A stretch of 64,000 nucleotides of DNA, from NCBI GenBank assembly GCA_051294375.1, contig CM119270.1:5092152-5156151 (forward strand), in the 5' to 3' direction. Origin of the DNA: Paraspadella gotoi. Lineage: Eukaryota; Chaetognatha. The translations under genes were made by a program, and so were the position numbers. Shown piece after piece: positions 1 through 12,936 of the stretch (the first letter of the stretch is position 1; each line of letters begins with the position of its first letter). The notes under the pieces are model-generated. The model saw only the letters and a program-made list of their open reading frames with translations, searched no databases and was not told the DNA's origin.

Positions 1-259
1 ACATTACGATAGTAAATCCGAACCATTGCCCATCATACTGTGTTTTATCCCTTCTGACATCTGAACATTGGTGGTGATTTAAGTTTTTTGTTTATTTTCC
101 TTGTTTTGTTCTTCATTATTTCTTTTTTAACTTTTTTACACACCGGAAATTCCCATGAATTTTTTTTCAGTTTTTATTTTTATTTGTTTATTTATCTTTT
201 TGCATCGGTGGGTCGAGGAAACGCGAAGAGAGAGAGAGAGAGAGAAGAGGGAGAGGAGA

Positions 260-290
<31 letters not shown>

Positions 291-954
291 TAAGAGAGGG
301 AGAGAGAGGAGGAGCGATGAAAGAACGCCTGGGAAGATCGACAAGAGTGAAAAAGAAAGATTCTCCAAAGAAAAAAGTAAGGGAATGGGGAGAAAGGCCA
401 AGGGAAAAAGCGAAAAAGGAAAGGAAAAAAAAGAGAGGAAATAAGGGAAAAGGTAGCATGGGTAGGGGAAGAAAAATTGGTGAAGTCAGAAATAAAATAG
501 GGTGGGTAATATTCAGTATTCCGCCGCTCAAAACTGTCTCTTTCTTTCTCTTCAGCCTTCAGATTTTTAAGATTTTACGGGATACTGGTTGAAACCGCGA
601 CAGAGCAATGAGAGTAGAAAACTGGGAAAGGAAAGGAGAAAAAGGAGAAAAACAGGGAGAAAGATGAAAAAAGTGGCGCATTTATAGGGTAAGAGCGAGA
701 ACAAAAGGCTTCACAGATCGCGTCTTCAAAATCTTTTCAAAACCTTAGAGAATACGCGACGAAATAGCACATAATTTTGTACGGGTGACTGGCAACGACA
801 TTTCTCTTTGACACGAATACAACTTATTTTTTCTTTATGTGACGGCACGGTCTATTTTTTTATAGCGAGACGCCCATGGTCCTTTATGGGACATTAAGGC
901 GTGCAACAATAGCGAAGAAAATGCCCCGCGCCCTACCATATCTTACGTAGCCTC

Positions 955-1002
955 TGGCCCCATGCAAGATGGCCTCACCCTTTGTATTCATTGATGGGGC
1001 CA
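955..1002. repeat. Hairpin with 9-bp arms
   Basis: TGGCCCCAT at 955-963 is the exact reverse complement of ATGGGGCCA at 994-1002, with a loop of about 30 bases. No function is evident. Confidence 0.5.
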
Positions 1003-1611
1003 GTCGAATCAATTGACGTCATAGGATTGAAATATCTGTCTCTCTATCTCTGTTACTCGTCTCTCGTCTCTCTCTCGCTCTACTCATCTCTCTCTTGTCC
1101 TTCTTCTCTCTCTCTCTCTCTCTCTCTCTCATCTGCATCGATCCTCAACAACATTTTTCACGCCAAAAAAAAAAAGTTTTGTTCGCGCGCATCATGCGAA
1201 CGTCAATCGCATAACCGCGGCCTTCTCGTGCGGAAGAATAAAAGGAGGAGGAAGGAGGAGGAGGAGGAGGAAGAGGAAGAGGAGGAGGTCACCGTATCAA
1301 CAGCATGTTCAGAAACTTTAATAATCTTTCTCTTTTTTCTTTCGGAAGAGGGGGGCGGGAATTAGGGGGGAGGGAGGGGAGAGCAAAGGTGCGGCGCTCG
1401 GAAGAATTCTCGCTTCGATGGAATTAAGCGGAAAAAAAAAATACAAAAGGATCGAAGACTAAGCTCTGAATATTGAAGGAGAGAGAGAAGAGAGGGGAGA
1501 GAGAGAGAGAGAGAAGAGAAGAGAGAGAGAGAGAGAGAGAGGAGAGAGGAGAGACGAGAGAGAAGAGAAAATTGGTGGTTGAAATGCGGGAAAATCGAAG
1601 AAAACAAAAGG

Positions 1612-1653
<42 letters not shown>

Positions 1654-1795
1654 GAGAGAGAGAGAGAGAAGAAGAGGACAGAGACAGTGAGTACGTTGGG
1701 GCCTTCCGCGCCCCCGATAGTCTCTTGAGCCGAAATTCAAGATTTTGTTTGAGAAACACAAAAGACTTTTTATTCATCTTTTTGTTACAAATGTA

Positions 1796-1796
<1 letters not shown>

Positions 1797-1831
<35 letters not shown>
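1797..1831 (+). repeat. Poly-A tract of 35 bases
   Basis: This is an uninterrupted run of A. It could be the tail of an old retroposed copy, but I see no recognisable body upstream and no target-site duplication. Confidence 0.8.
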
Positions 1832-1833
<2 letters not shown>

Positions 1834-2040
1834 CCGACAAAATTGGGAGGAAAAAAGGAAAAAAATATCGACGAAAAATACGAAGAAAGAAATTAAATCA
1901 AATTTAGTTTTCTTCTTTAGCGAAGAAAATTTGACCGATTTCGGGACGGGAGAGGAGCAGAGAGAGAGAGATGAGAGTAGAGGAGAGAGTGAGAGAGAGA
2001 AGAGAGAGAGAGAGAGAGCGAGAGAAAGAGAGTTTAGTTT

Positions 2041-3367
2041 TTTCGATAAGGAACTCATAAAGTAACTCTAAAGTTTCCGTTTTCGCTGTCATTTGCTCTA
2101 GATCCCGATGGCAATGTTATTAAATCTAAGACCTGACAGCTGAGATCTCAAGTTCTCAGGTTCAAGATCCGCCCGGTTTTAGTCAGATGAGAAACTCTCG
2201 AAGTTTTAAAATTTGGTTGGGTAAGCTTAAGAGTAAAATCCTACCTCTATTGAATCGTAATCAGTCATTAACTGAGACATAAACTCATCTGCCATCTGTG
2301 ACCTCGAAATCAAAAGCTTCTCCCATTTAAATCTAAGACCAGCAATCACATTTTTCTAAAAGCTTTTTCTCTGAGACCCCATGGATCAGCCGATGGTGGA
2401 TGTTCTGCCACCAATTTGCCTCATGGTGCGAATTTAGGCCACGATTCTGCTGACGATGACAGAAAAAGCGAAAAAGAGGGAAATCATATTAAAATTATTT
2501 TTTTAAGGGGGGAATCTTGTTGGAGATGATGGTTGAGATGGCAAGAAGCAATTAATAAAAACAAATTGCAATAGCGATTTCGAAGTAAAAATTATCTTAA
2601 CGTTTAAAAATTAGATGAAAAGTATATATATATATATATATATATTATTTCGTCGATAAAAAATATAATACGATAAAATACGGCATTAACAAGAAGCACG
2701 GGGCGGGAAGCAAATTTGAGAATGAATAGTACTAATTACTCATCGAACGTTGATACTTCGTGAATTTCCATTCAAAGTGCACGTAAAAGTTTACAGAATC
2801 AACCGACGTAGGTACATGCTCAACGGATAGACATACAGAAACAGACGAAAAAGCATGACAAACCATAATATTTATCAGCTCAATGAGTCGTGGCGAGAGA
2901 TTTTTAACTCGGGGAGAGGCTGAGATCAGATTTCCCTCTCATCAACCGCGAATCGATTCACGTCAGTCGACTCATAATATCATCAAGAACATTAAAAGCG
3001 TCTCATCCGATGATAGTAAACAGTATCAGGTTGAATCAAGATGAAAAAATCGTTAGATCGGAATCCCCGACTTGACAAGCGGGTTACATCCGGGTTTTAT
3101 CTCTGACGGCGGTGGTCAATCAACGCTGTCCGTCTCAACGACAACTCTGTATGTCATCCCTGGAATCATCTGCTTTCATCTGACCGACGCCTATTTTAGG
3201 AGAAGTCCGACTCTTTTATATTTAAATAATGTTTTTTAGAGACGATTTAAACTTTCTTTCCGTATTAATTGTCTATCTCCCTACCGAACCTGGCCTTTTT
3301 TGCTGAACTTACCTTGCCTTATCTTCACTTTGATCGGTGACCCTCTTCACCGACTCATGACCGGTGA
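2041..3367. other. Intergenic sequence, no gene seen
   Basis: AT-rich sequence with many stops in all frames. The only landmark is a (TA)n run at about 2622-2645. Confidence 0.6.
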
Positions 3368-3517
3368 CTGTCAATCCGAGAATCTGTGAAGCTGAAGAGC
3401 AAACAGGATTTATCCGCCGAGATCATCCCTCGTCTCATCAACATCGTCGTCGTCGTCGTCGTTTTCGACGTCGTCGTTGTCATCGTCGTCATTGGTCAAT
3501 GGTGCGACTTATTTTGA
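3368..3517 (+). CDS. Candidate exon with a valine-rich hydrophobic segment
   Basis: A frame opens just after a stop at 3365-3367 and ends at a TGA at 3515-3517, giving 49 residues with no start codon. The first 20 or so residues are mixed and charged. They are followed by a long Val/Ile run encoded by an imperfect (GTC)n tract and a short tail GQWCDLF. The tail resembles GQCGDLF at about 11.24 kb, where the DNA after the GTC tract is also alike over about 22 bases. It could be the last exon of a small membrane protein, or a microsatellite with a conserved flank. I found no convincing acceptor site and assign no function. Confidence 0.25.
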   Translation: MSIRESVKLKSKQDLSAEIIPRLINIVVVVVVFDVVVVIVVIGQWCDLF

Positions 3518-5525
3518 CCTTTTCTGTCTTCAGAAAAAGATATTTGCAAGTTCAAAGTGACGCGCCGCTGTGACTTTATTTTATTTTGTTCACTTATTTT
3601 ACGTGACTAAACAAGTATAAAACACATGCACGAAAAGTAATTATATCTGAATTAAAGTATTACGTGTATCACGAAATGAGCTTTATTTGCTCTTTGATCT
3701 ATGAGATCATATCTAATTGTCTATGTGGTCACAACTCACAAGTGTATAACTAATTCACATTTCACATTTCACCAGTTAGCTAAGTATTAAGAACAGCAAG
3801 TGAGAGACTCATCCGTAAACTCTGTAGCAAAAATAAGAGAAGAAAAAAGCATAGAGGTCAAGTTTTTGGTCGGTCGTCCTTTTCATTGTCCCACTTTTTC
3901 TTCCCTCTTCATTTTCACTAATATTTTTCTTTGTCTTTGTCCTTCAATTTCGTCTTTGTCCCGCTCCGTCTTTTTCACGTCAAATGTTTAACCTCATGAC
4001 AAGTTCGTCCCGTCATGAGCACGACGACTTTTCTTTCCCCCGTGAAGACGAGCAGATGTGTCAGTGTCACATTAAGTCAGGTGGGAACCTTATGGTGTTT
4101 TTCTCTCCGTGACTCTTTCTTCTCTCGGATTTCGTCACTGACTTTGACAGATGTTCGATATTCCACGTCCATTTGATCAAAACAATATGGTACTAGTTAT
4201 GAAATTGTTACAACTAGCTAATATAAAAATTATTCATTAATTCAGACTATGGCGTGTTAGGACCTATCTCCCTCTTATATTATAATAACATCGGGACCTT
4301 GCAAGCTTTCAAAAACTCTCAGTGTGCTATATGTTTTATGAAATTGGTATTATTCCTGGTTCGTTACTGGAATCTAGTCACTCTTCAATTTTTAAACAGT
4401 ATTCTAAATTTCTCATATTTTTAATATAATTTCTCGATTCGTTTCAACAGATTTGTTTATTACGTCGTTCGCCTCTTCGTAGGTTCAACCACATTTTTTC
4501 TGATTAATATTTTTCTTCTCTGCTTCCGCCAGCCTCTTCGTCAGTCGCAGGCCCCTCCTCTTTTTTCACGTTTGTTCACGAATTTCTTCATTCACTCGAT
4601 CTCGATCGGTCTTGTTATTCAAAACGATTTTAAAGTACGATGCGTGTTCCTACCAACTATGCTTTAATTAAATTCCATTTTACAATATTTATCAATTCAT
4701 TCATTCTTAAATTTATTCATTAATTCATTTTGATGAATTTGTTTGTATTCATATTATCATTCGTATATCATTCCTTCATTAATTTATTTATTTCTCCATT
4801 CATTCATTCCTTCATTCATTCTTTCATTCATTCATTTATTCATCCATTCATCCATTCATTCATCTTTCCCCTTTCTCTATATTTTCTCCTCCGTGCCTGT
4901 CTCCAACATCGACTGTTTTCGTTATTCTTCAGGTTTTCTTGTCAAAACAAAAAAGTGAAAAAAAGGAGAGAAAAAATGTTGTTTTCGTTTTCAATTCTTT
5001 TTCAGTTTTTGTTTCAGTTTCTCTCTTTATTTTGATGTTTTGTTTTGGAGAGAGGAGGAAGGCCGCGTGCCGAGTCGGTCGCTCCAGTGATTGGGTAAGG
5101 AAAGGGTGTGAGTGTCAGGAGACGATTGTGAACCGGTCAGGGTTAAAGGTCATCGGGTCACATTGAAGGAGACTCAGAGTAATATTGTTTTTTTGAGTCT
5201 TGGAAATTTTAATATTAAACGAATATCTACGAATATAGCGTCTTTTTAAAAACTTACAATATACAATATACAATATTTACTAATCTATCAATAAACGATG
5301 ATTCCTCTCATGGTTTCTCTACTGAACGTCGATACTCCGGCGCCTTACGCCTAAGAAATTTAACGTTCGTTAAACTAATAGAAAAAAATATAGAACTTAG
5401 AAAAAAAAATGTTAAAATTATAAAAGGAACCAAATTTGAAAAAAAAAAAACTTAAATACAAAACGACAGATTTAATTCGACTCAATTTAGTCTAAACTAT
5501 AAAATTCCACGTCGACGACAAGAAG
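3518..5525. other. Intergenic sequence with a TTCA microsatellite
   Basis: AT-rich sequence without a supported gene. A (TTCA)n array with interruptions occupies about 4681-4866. A possible TATAAAA at 5498-5504 lies only 22 bases before the ATG of the next gene, which is too close to serve as its core promoter unless the first exon differs. Confidence 0.55.
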
Positions 5526-5606
5526 ATGGCGTTGGCTTCGTCTCCTTATATCGTCGTCTGCGTCATCGTCGGTTTAGTCGTCGCCGTCGTCGCTCGGGAC
5601 GATAAG
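5526..5606 (+). CDS. Exon 1, small cysteine-rich secreted protein: signal peptide
   Basis: This 81-nt exon starts with the first ATG of the frame and encodes 27 residues: MALASSPY, then a long hydrophobic core of Val/Ile/Cys, ending VVA-RDDK. It has the shape of a signal peptide with cleavage likely after VVA. The exon stops at AAG|GTGGGA, a good donor in phase 0. The intron (5607-6085, 479 bases) carries an imperfect TCGG tract at about 5762-5812 and ends in a C-rich tract followed by CCCAG. I do not recognise the family; function is unknown beyond export. Confidence 0.65.
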
Positions 5607-6085
5607 GTGGGATTTTGGCTCTCTTTTTCAAAAGCGCTGCATTTCCGTTCCTTACTCCATTAACTAATGTTGAAGCCTAGTCTATTATCAAACTGATAAC
5701 TCAATCCCTAACCCTAACTTTTAACATTTAACACTAATCGCGGAGCTACTCTACAAGTCACTTTTCGGTCGGTCTGTCGGTCGGTATGTCGGTCCGTCGG
5801 TCTGTCCTACTTACATTAACAATGCATATAATTCGCCTATAGTTTATTGCTCATTTGTTAAGACAGGAAAAAAACCTCAAATCCAAGTGACTGCTAGCGC
5901 CGCCTTCATTAAATCCTAAAACTTTAAAGATAAAAAGATAATATTCCGATGCAATGCGTGTCATAAATTCACTGCGCCACGACACACGAATTACCGTTCT
6001 TGTTTTTTAAAAAAAAAAGCCTCGTTCTGGAAAAATAACGTGACCCATTTCGATTCTTAACTCCCCCCCCCCTCGGTCCACCCAG

Positions 6086-6364
6086 CGATTCCGACCATTC
6101 CCCCCCGCCACCTCCGTCCACACTAACCCCATCTCCCCCGCGTCCGAAGACTTTGGCCATTGTCGAAGCACCTACTACTGCTTGGAGTGGCAAGCCGGCG
6201 CCTGCTGCATCTACCTAGATTACGAGGGCTCGCCGGTGCGGAGTTGCGTCAGCACCTGCAAACTCTGTCAAAATACGCTGTGGGGCCGGTGCGGCGCGGC
6301 GACGACGAGGCTGGGAGCGGCGGGGGCAGCGGTGGCGGTCCTGGCGTTCGTCGCGTGGATTTAA
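6086..6364 (+). CDS. Exon 2, small cysteine-rich protein: mature domain and hydrophobic C-terminus
   Basis: The acceptor CCCAG at 6081-6085 follows a strong polypyrimidine tract and continues the frame of exon 1 in phase 0, giving a 119-residue protein. The mature part begins with a Pro/Ser/Thr-rich linker of about 25 residues. A compact domain of eight cysteines follows (GHC, YYC, ACC, RSC, STC, KLC, GRC). The last 17 residues are Ala/Val/Leu-rich and end in VAWI just before the stop, with Gly/Ala small residues upstream. Signal peptide plus C-terminal hydrophobic tail suggests a GPI-anchored surface protein. The cysteine spacing does not match the Ly6/uPAR pattern I know, which ends in CN. 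The exon is markedly more GC-rich than its surroundings. Confidence 0.65.
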   Translation, partial: RFRPFPPATSVHTNPISPASEDFGHCRSTYYCLEWQAGACCIYLDYEGSPVRSCVSTCKLCQNTLWGRCGAATTRLGAAGAAVAVLAFVAWI

Positions 6365-6899
6365 ATTTTTGACGGAGAAGCTTCTTTGCAATCTACGAAA
6401 ATAATCCGCGGAATTCTCCTATAAAATTAGTATTATGAAATAATACAAATATAACAAATATATCATAATTATTATCGTATATTATGCTCTTTCTTTATTT
6501 TTTATTTTTTTATCGTTAGCTTCGGTGAAATGTGCAGGGATTAGAAACACATCGACAGATATACTATTACTATATTGTATATAAAATAATATCGTTGGCA
6601 TCGATAGATACACGTCATGAAAGTAAACATATTATTTTCACGTTTGTCCAGCTTCGACTTAAAAATGATTTAATCAAAAACAAACTTTTTCAAGTTTTAA
6701 CGAACTTATTTTTTTTATCCCATCTCTGCTTTCATTTTTTACTGGTCCCTTTCGGCCGCCGATGAGACGGCAGGGATCGATCCGTCAACCTTTGCCACTA
6801 AAAATGGAAAGAACAGATGCTCCTTAAGTTTTATTGCTAATTTTTCTTTTTTTTCATTTTCTTTTTTTAGGGCACAGGGGAGAGTAATGTTATGACGTT

Positions 6900-7001
<102 letters not shown>

Positions 7002-7239
7002 GCGTCTGTTCTGTTTCACCCTTTTTATTTTTAAAAGCTCATTATTATTATTTTTTTCAGTTTGCGTTATTTTTTTTTTTAAACTCCTGAGTGTTTTTTA
7101 AGCGGGTGTAGCCGTTAATATGAAAAAAACATTGTATGTATAAAACAACCGTTTAAGAGTGTGGTGTACATATTTATCGGATTGGTAAATGTAAATCGAA
7201 TCTCGTTCATCATTTAACAATACGTATGATTAATTCAAT

Positions 7240-7395
7240 TCATTAAATCAATCAATCAATCAATCAATTCAATCATCAATTCTTATAATTTCTTTTTTTT
7301 TTGTCCCTCAGTCGTCAAATTAATTTGTTCATTCATTCATTCATTCATTCATTCATTCATTCATTCATTCATTCATTCATTCATTCCATTCATTC
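7240..7395 (+). repeat. (TCAA)n then (TTCA)n microsatellites
   Basis: A short (TCAA)n run at about 7240-7270 is followed by a (TTCA)n array at about 7328-7395. Confidence 0.9.
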
Positions 7396-7554
7396 CAACC
7401 ATTCATTCCATCACATAATTCACCCCCGGATGATCTCTCCTTCCGGATCCAATTGTATTTAATAACAAAATCCTCTTCCGCCTCCTTTAATAATTCATCT
7501 CACCTCAAATTCAAAATATTTTTTTAAAATAATTTTGTTATTAAAATTCGCCTT

Positions 7555-7564
7555 CTTTCTTTTT

Positions 7565-7620
<56 letters not shown>

Positions 7621-7622
7621 TT
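7555..7622 (+). repeat. (TTTC)n microsatellite
   Basis: A tetranucleotide array flanked by T-rich sequence. Confidence 0.9.
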
Positions 7623-8642
7623 TTTTTTGTTATTGAAATTTGTCTTCTTTCTTGATTTTGATTTTTCTTCGGCGGAAGTCGTCGGCCTTTCTCTTTTTCT
7701 CTCGGAGGAGAAACTGAGAGGTTTTCGGGGTGATAGTGATGTGATAGAGGGAGTGACAGTGACAGAGGAGATGAGTGAAGAAAAGTTTGTGAATGGAATT
7801 GTCAGCTGAGGGTCAGAGAGTGAAAGTGAGCTAATGAGAGGGGAAGTGAGAGATATTGCGTGAATGAAATAGCGAAGAGTGTGTGAGAGAGAGTGAAAAT
7901 TTCAGGGAGGGTTTTAGTTAAAAAGGTGACCAAATGGGGGCGTCTACTGTAAACTTGACAATTGAATCAATTAAATAGAGCCCATGAGGATGCCATGATT
8001 AAATGGCGTAGAATCTCACTCATGAACAATCATGGATTTTGGAAACTCACCAAAGTAAAATCAGTGAAATTTATACACTCCTAAAAAGAATAAAAAGCGA
8101 GCGTTTGTAAGAATCGGCCTCAATTATAAACTACGCAAAAAAAATTCACGTGAACCACTAAGTTGCTAAAATTCTACTATGTTCCCCAATGGAGCATTTT
8201 TAGTCTAAAGCATCATGTGTCTTGTTTATATAGATAAGTAACGCCATCTACGTCTTTCGCCTTTTGACTTTAAAGTTAAAATATTTTTATGTTTTTTCTC
8301 AATCATTTTTTGGGAGGGTTTGAAAATTATGTTTAATAAAAACAGAGCGAAAAACAAATGACTAATCACCGCCTCTGTTTTTCTTTCCGTCGACCAACTT
8401 TCTGTTTTCTTTTTTAATTAACTTCAAAAAAGGAAAAAAAAGCTACAAAAGTTTAAAAATTTTTTTAAAAAAAATTTTCTCGTTTTTTTTATCAACTCGG
8501 CGTCAACCCAGACCATCAGAGAGAAAAAAAAAGGGTCTAACATAAACGGCATATTTTGGGTTAATTTTCGATTAGCGCTTGGTCGGTCTGTCGTTCCTGT
8601 AATCCGCCGTTTGAGTTGAGGTTTTAATCTTTTTATGGCTTC

Positions 8643-8727
8643 CTAAGAATGAACTATGAATAAGTGAAATCTGCTCTTTTAACTTTTAACTAAGAATGAA
8701 CTATGAATAAGTGAAATCTGCTCTTTT
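8643..8727. repeat. Tandem duplication with a 47-base period
   Basis: A unit beginning CTAAGAATGAACTATGAATA at 8643 recurs exactly at 8690 for about 38 bases. The identity suggests a recent local duplication. Confidence 0.85.
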
Positions 8728-9271
8728 TATTTCTCTTAACTTAAAATATATTTTTTTCTGTAAATTATTTTCTTTTATGCTGCATTTATCTTGATTTTTT
8801 TTATATTTTAACATGATTGTTTTTTTTTTCTTTTCCGAAAAAAAATCATGATATGAATCATTTATATATCTAACGATGAGTGCGTTTTCAATTCATTTCA
8901 GCCTTTGTCACATTTACTTAATAAGTAAATAAAAAAATTCTATGAAAATTGTGTGGGCCAGAATTCTGATTAAATGAAAATTTGCGTATATATTAGTAAA
9001 TCTCTTAATTATAAAAAGCCACCGCGATAAAAAAAAAATAAGCCAAGGGGGTAACAAGGGATAATTTATATTTTGAAATTTGGTATTAAGGGGTGGGTAG
9101 AATAAATCTTAAGTTCGATCGAGGCCGAAGTAGAGTAAGAGTGAAAAAGACGAATCGAGACGTCAGCTAATGGGCCTGCCTCCCTCTCGCTCTCCCGTTT
9201 TTTCTGTCTCTCGCTCTCGCTCTCGCTCTCTCCGACCTTGTCGATAAAGCAACAACTTGTCAAACACTTAC

Positions 9272-9330
9272 CGAGAGTAGGGTGAGCGAGAATCTGGCTG
9301 CACGCGCGCAGAGGATGGTGGGTGGAGAGG
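9272..9330 (-). other. Possible minus-strand exon end with a consensus donor
   Basis: Read on the minus strand, CTCTCG|GTAAGTGTTT has a near-ideal donor with the GT at 9271-9270. Upstream is a GC-rich, pyrimidine-rich stretch without an ATG. It could be a 5' untranslated exon. No partner exon was identified, so this is weak. Confidence 0.2.
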
Positions 9331-9471
9331 GAGAGAGTCGGAGAGAGAGAAGAGATGAGAGAGAGAGAGAGAGAGCAGAGAGAGAGAGAGAGAGAGAGGA
9401 GAGAGACTCGATGTTTGACCTTCGGTTATGAAAACTGACGAAGAACAACAATCATCCATTCGTGGAATGAT

Positions 9472-9557
9472 AGAAGAAAGAAAGAAAGAAAGAAAGAAGA
9501 AGGAAAGAAGAAAGAAAAGAAAGAAAGAAAGAAAGAAAAAAGCAAGCACAAGCAAGC

Positions 9558-9601
<44 letters not shown>

Positions 9602-9695
9602 AAAAGAAAGAAAGAAAGAAAAGAAAGCAAGAAAGAAGAAAAAGAAGCACGAAAGAAGAAAGAAGAAGAAAGAAAGAAAGGAAAGAAAGAAAGAA

Positions 9696-9730
<35 letters not shown>

Positions 9731-9750
9731 CATAGAAAGAAAGAAAGAAG
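9472..9750 (+). repeat. (GAAA)n array with interruptions
   Basis: About 280 bases of GAAA units with AAG and GCAA variants. Open frames on both strands are Lys/Glu/Arg or Phe/Leu/Ser artefacts. Confidence 0.95.
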
Positions 9751-9861
9751 GCGACATTGACGACTAATCGAATCATAACTTTAGCACACAAGAATTCTCT
9801 TCAAAAAATTCTCTTCCTGCTTCTTATGACTTTGAGGTTTAACCTCAATTTCTTCACCTCA

Positions 9862-10712
9862 TCTTCTTCGTGTCGTCACAACTCGTCTTCCTTCGTCTTC
9901 CTCTTCGTCATCTCTTCGTCTTCGTCTTCTCTTTGTCATCTCTCGTCTTCGTCTTCGTCTTCGTCGTCGTCTTCTTCGTCTTCCTCTTCGTCTTCGTCTT
10001 CGTCTTCATTCCGTCTCTTCTTCGTCTTCCTCTTCGTCTCATCTCCGTCGTCGTTTCGTCTTCCTCTTCATCCTTCTGTCGTCTTCTTCGTCTTCATCTT
10101 CGTCTTCTTGTCTTCTTCATCTTCTCTGTCTTCTCTTCCTCTTCATCTTTCGTCCGTCTTCACTTCCTCTTCGTCTTTACTCCGTCTCATCTTGGTTCGT
10201 CTTCATCTTCCGTCGTCGTCTTCGTCTTCTTCGTCTTCCTTTTCGTCTTCTTTCGTGCTTCATCTTCGTCTTCATCTTCTTCGTCTTCCTTTGTCTTCAT
10301 CTTCGTCGTCGTTCGTCTTCTTTGTCTTCTCGTCTCATCTTGTCGTCGTCTTCCACTTCTTCGTCTTCTTTCGTCTTCCTTTTCGTCTTCTTCGTCTCTC
10401 TTCATCTTCTCTTCGTCCTTCTTATCTTCGTCTCCTCTTCGTCCTCTCAGTCTTCTCGTCTTCCTCTTCGTCTTCATCTTCGTCTCTCTTCTCTTCGTCT
10501 TCGTCTCTCTTTCTCTTCTTTCGTCTTCCTCTTCGTCTTTCTTCCGTCGTCGTCTTCGTCTTCTCTTTCCGTCCTCGTTCCTCACCTCTTGACTTGGCCC
10601 ACGTGTGCCTCGTAGAATTATTTCAATTTTTTTTTCTTTCTTTCTTTCTTTTCTTTTCTTTCTTTCTCTTCTTTCTTTCTTTCTCCCTCTTTTTCTTTCT
10701 TTTTTCCTCCCT
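9862..10712 (+). repeat. Large CGTCTTC-type array followed by (CTTT)n
   Basis: About 730 bases of imperfect TCGTCTTC/TCTTCG units run to about 10590. A (CTTT)n array follows at about 10625-10712. The long Ser/Phe/Val and Arg/Glu/Lys frames here are read-through of the repeat. Confidence 0.9.
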
Positions 10713-10967
10713 TTCAGGGGCTTCGGCTCAACCAAGACAAAGACAAAGTAAACTAACGCTCAAAACTTGAAGTCATAGAAAATTCGAAATTTTTGAGTTA
10801 ATAAAATGATATTTTTCAAATTTTCCAAAAGCCTCCGCGTTTTCCCTAAATTTTAACATATTTTTTTCTAAACATTATTAGAAAACAAATTAACATTGAG
10901 AAACAATTTGGCTTTTTAAACACAATCAGACTCACACAATTCACTTAGTCACTCAAAGGGTCTCGGG

Positions 10968-11372
10968 TTGACCCACTCCGAGCTAATCCAACCAGACCTG
11001 ACCACTTCGCCTTTAAATTTATTTCCTTTTCATAACAACAACAACAACAAAAACAAAAACAACCACAACAACTTTGCCTTTAAAACAACGACAACGGTAA
11101 TAATGACGACTGCGTACTCAGCGCCTTCCCGACTCGCGCGCAGTCAACCAGGGCGCCTAAATCCTGGCAACGAAACGAGCGCCGTCGTCGTCGTTACCAT
11201 CGTCGTCGTTATCGTCGTCGTCGTCGTTGGTCAATGCGGCGACTTATTCGAACAAAAAAGTCACGATGTAACTGGTCAATCCCTCTCACCACGAGAAAGG
11301 GAGAAAAAGAAAAAAGGAAAAGAATTAGAATTGATTCAATTGGGTGACAAAATTAAAGAAGTAGGGTCATAA
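10968..11372 (+). CDS. Weak candidate: open frame with a Val-rich membrane-like segment
   Basis: This 134-codon frame has a TTG, not an ATG, at its left end. It contains an Asn/Lys low-complexity stretch from (AAC)n at about 11031-11075, a possible N-glycosylation site (NET), about 20 consecutive Val/Ile/Thr residues encoded by (GTC)n, the tail GQCGDLFEQ, and a Lys-rich end just before a (GA)n array. The GQCGDLF tail and its DNA resemble the candidate exon at 3.37-3.52 kb. It could be a terminal exon of a membrane protein, or only a repeat. No function is assigned. Confidence 0.2.
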   Translation: MTHSELIQPDLTTSPLNLFPFHNNNNNKNKNNHNNFAFKTTTTVIMTTAYSAPSRLARSQPGRLNPGNETSAVVVVTIVVVIVVVVVGQCGDLFEQKSHDVTGQSLSPREREKKKKGKELELIQLGDKIKEVGS

Positions 11373-11374
11373 AA

Positions 11375-12645
<1,271 letters not shown>

Positions 12646-12764
12646 GATTATGATGAGGAAATCACTAATAACAAGGACGGCATCGTCGACGACAAAGACG
12701 ATGACGACAACGCCCGGGGATTACGACGATCCTCTCATCAAATATTGAATCAGTTGATCAAAAA
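12646..12764 (+). CDS. Candidate exon of an aspartate-rich protein (upstream exon)
   Basis: The frame GAT-TAT-GAT-GAG opens after a stop at 12643-12645. It reads DEEITNNK, an acidic KDGIVDDKDDDDN segment, then RGLRRSSHQILNQLIK, and ends at AAAAA|GTGAGG in phase 2. The mixture of acidic and dibasic residues looks like real coding sequence and not a repeat, although part of the Asp run comes from a GAC-rich tract. The upstream boundary is uncertain; an acceptor ending ATAAG at 12646 is possible, and no start codon was found. Joined to 13079 it stays open. The function is unknown. Confidence 0.35.
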
Positions 12765-12936
12765 GTGAGGAAGGGCGAGGGGCGAGTGGGCATAGGGCTA
12801 GCGAGAGAGGGAATGAAATAGGAGAAAAGGTCAAAGTAGACCTGGCAGACCTGCGGCGGATTTGGGGCCAAATCCTTGGGGGCAACAACGACGCCGGTCA
12901 TCGGTTGTCGGGCCTTCTTCGCCTTGTTCTATTTGG
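12758..12936 (+). CDS. Alternative candidate exon before 13079
   Basis: This frame is open from 12758 to a good donor TTTGG|GTAAGG at 12936 and also fits the acceptor at 13079 in phase 2. It includes DLADLRRIWGQILGG, whose LRR...QIL pattern echoes LRRSSHQIL in the frame just upstream. It overlaps the end of that exon, so the two would be mutually exclusive choices, or one is false. A second plus-strand frame is also open across this pair of sites, so the frame is not settled. Confidence 0.25.

Larger units (their letters stand above)
200..2040. repeat. Cluster of purine/pyrimidine microsatellites
   Basis: Interrupted (GA)n tracts lie at about 222-316, 1478-1690 and 1949-2033, a (CT)n tract at 1020-1131 and a GAG/GAA tract at 1241-1287. 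The open frames here are only translations of these tracts (Arg/Glu or Ser/Leu runs), so no gene is called. The sequence between the tracts, about 600-1000, shows no supported coding signal. Confidence 0.9.

Noticed and set aside
5706-5718. Telomere-like CCCTAACCCTAAC
   Set aside because: Only two units, inside an intron.
9757-10770. A 337-codon Ser/Phe/Val-rich open frame
   Set aside because: It is translation of the CGTCTTC and CTTT arrays; the opposite strand is open as well, and no splice or start signal supports it.
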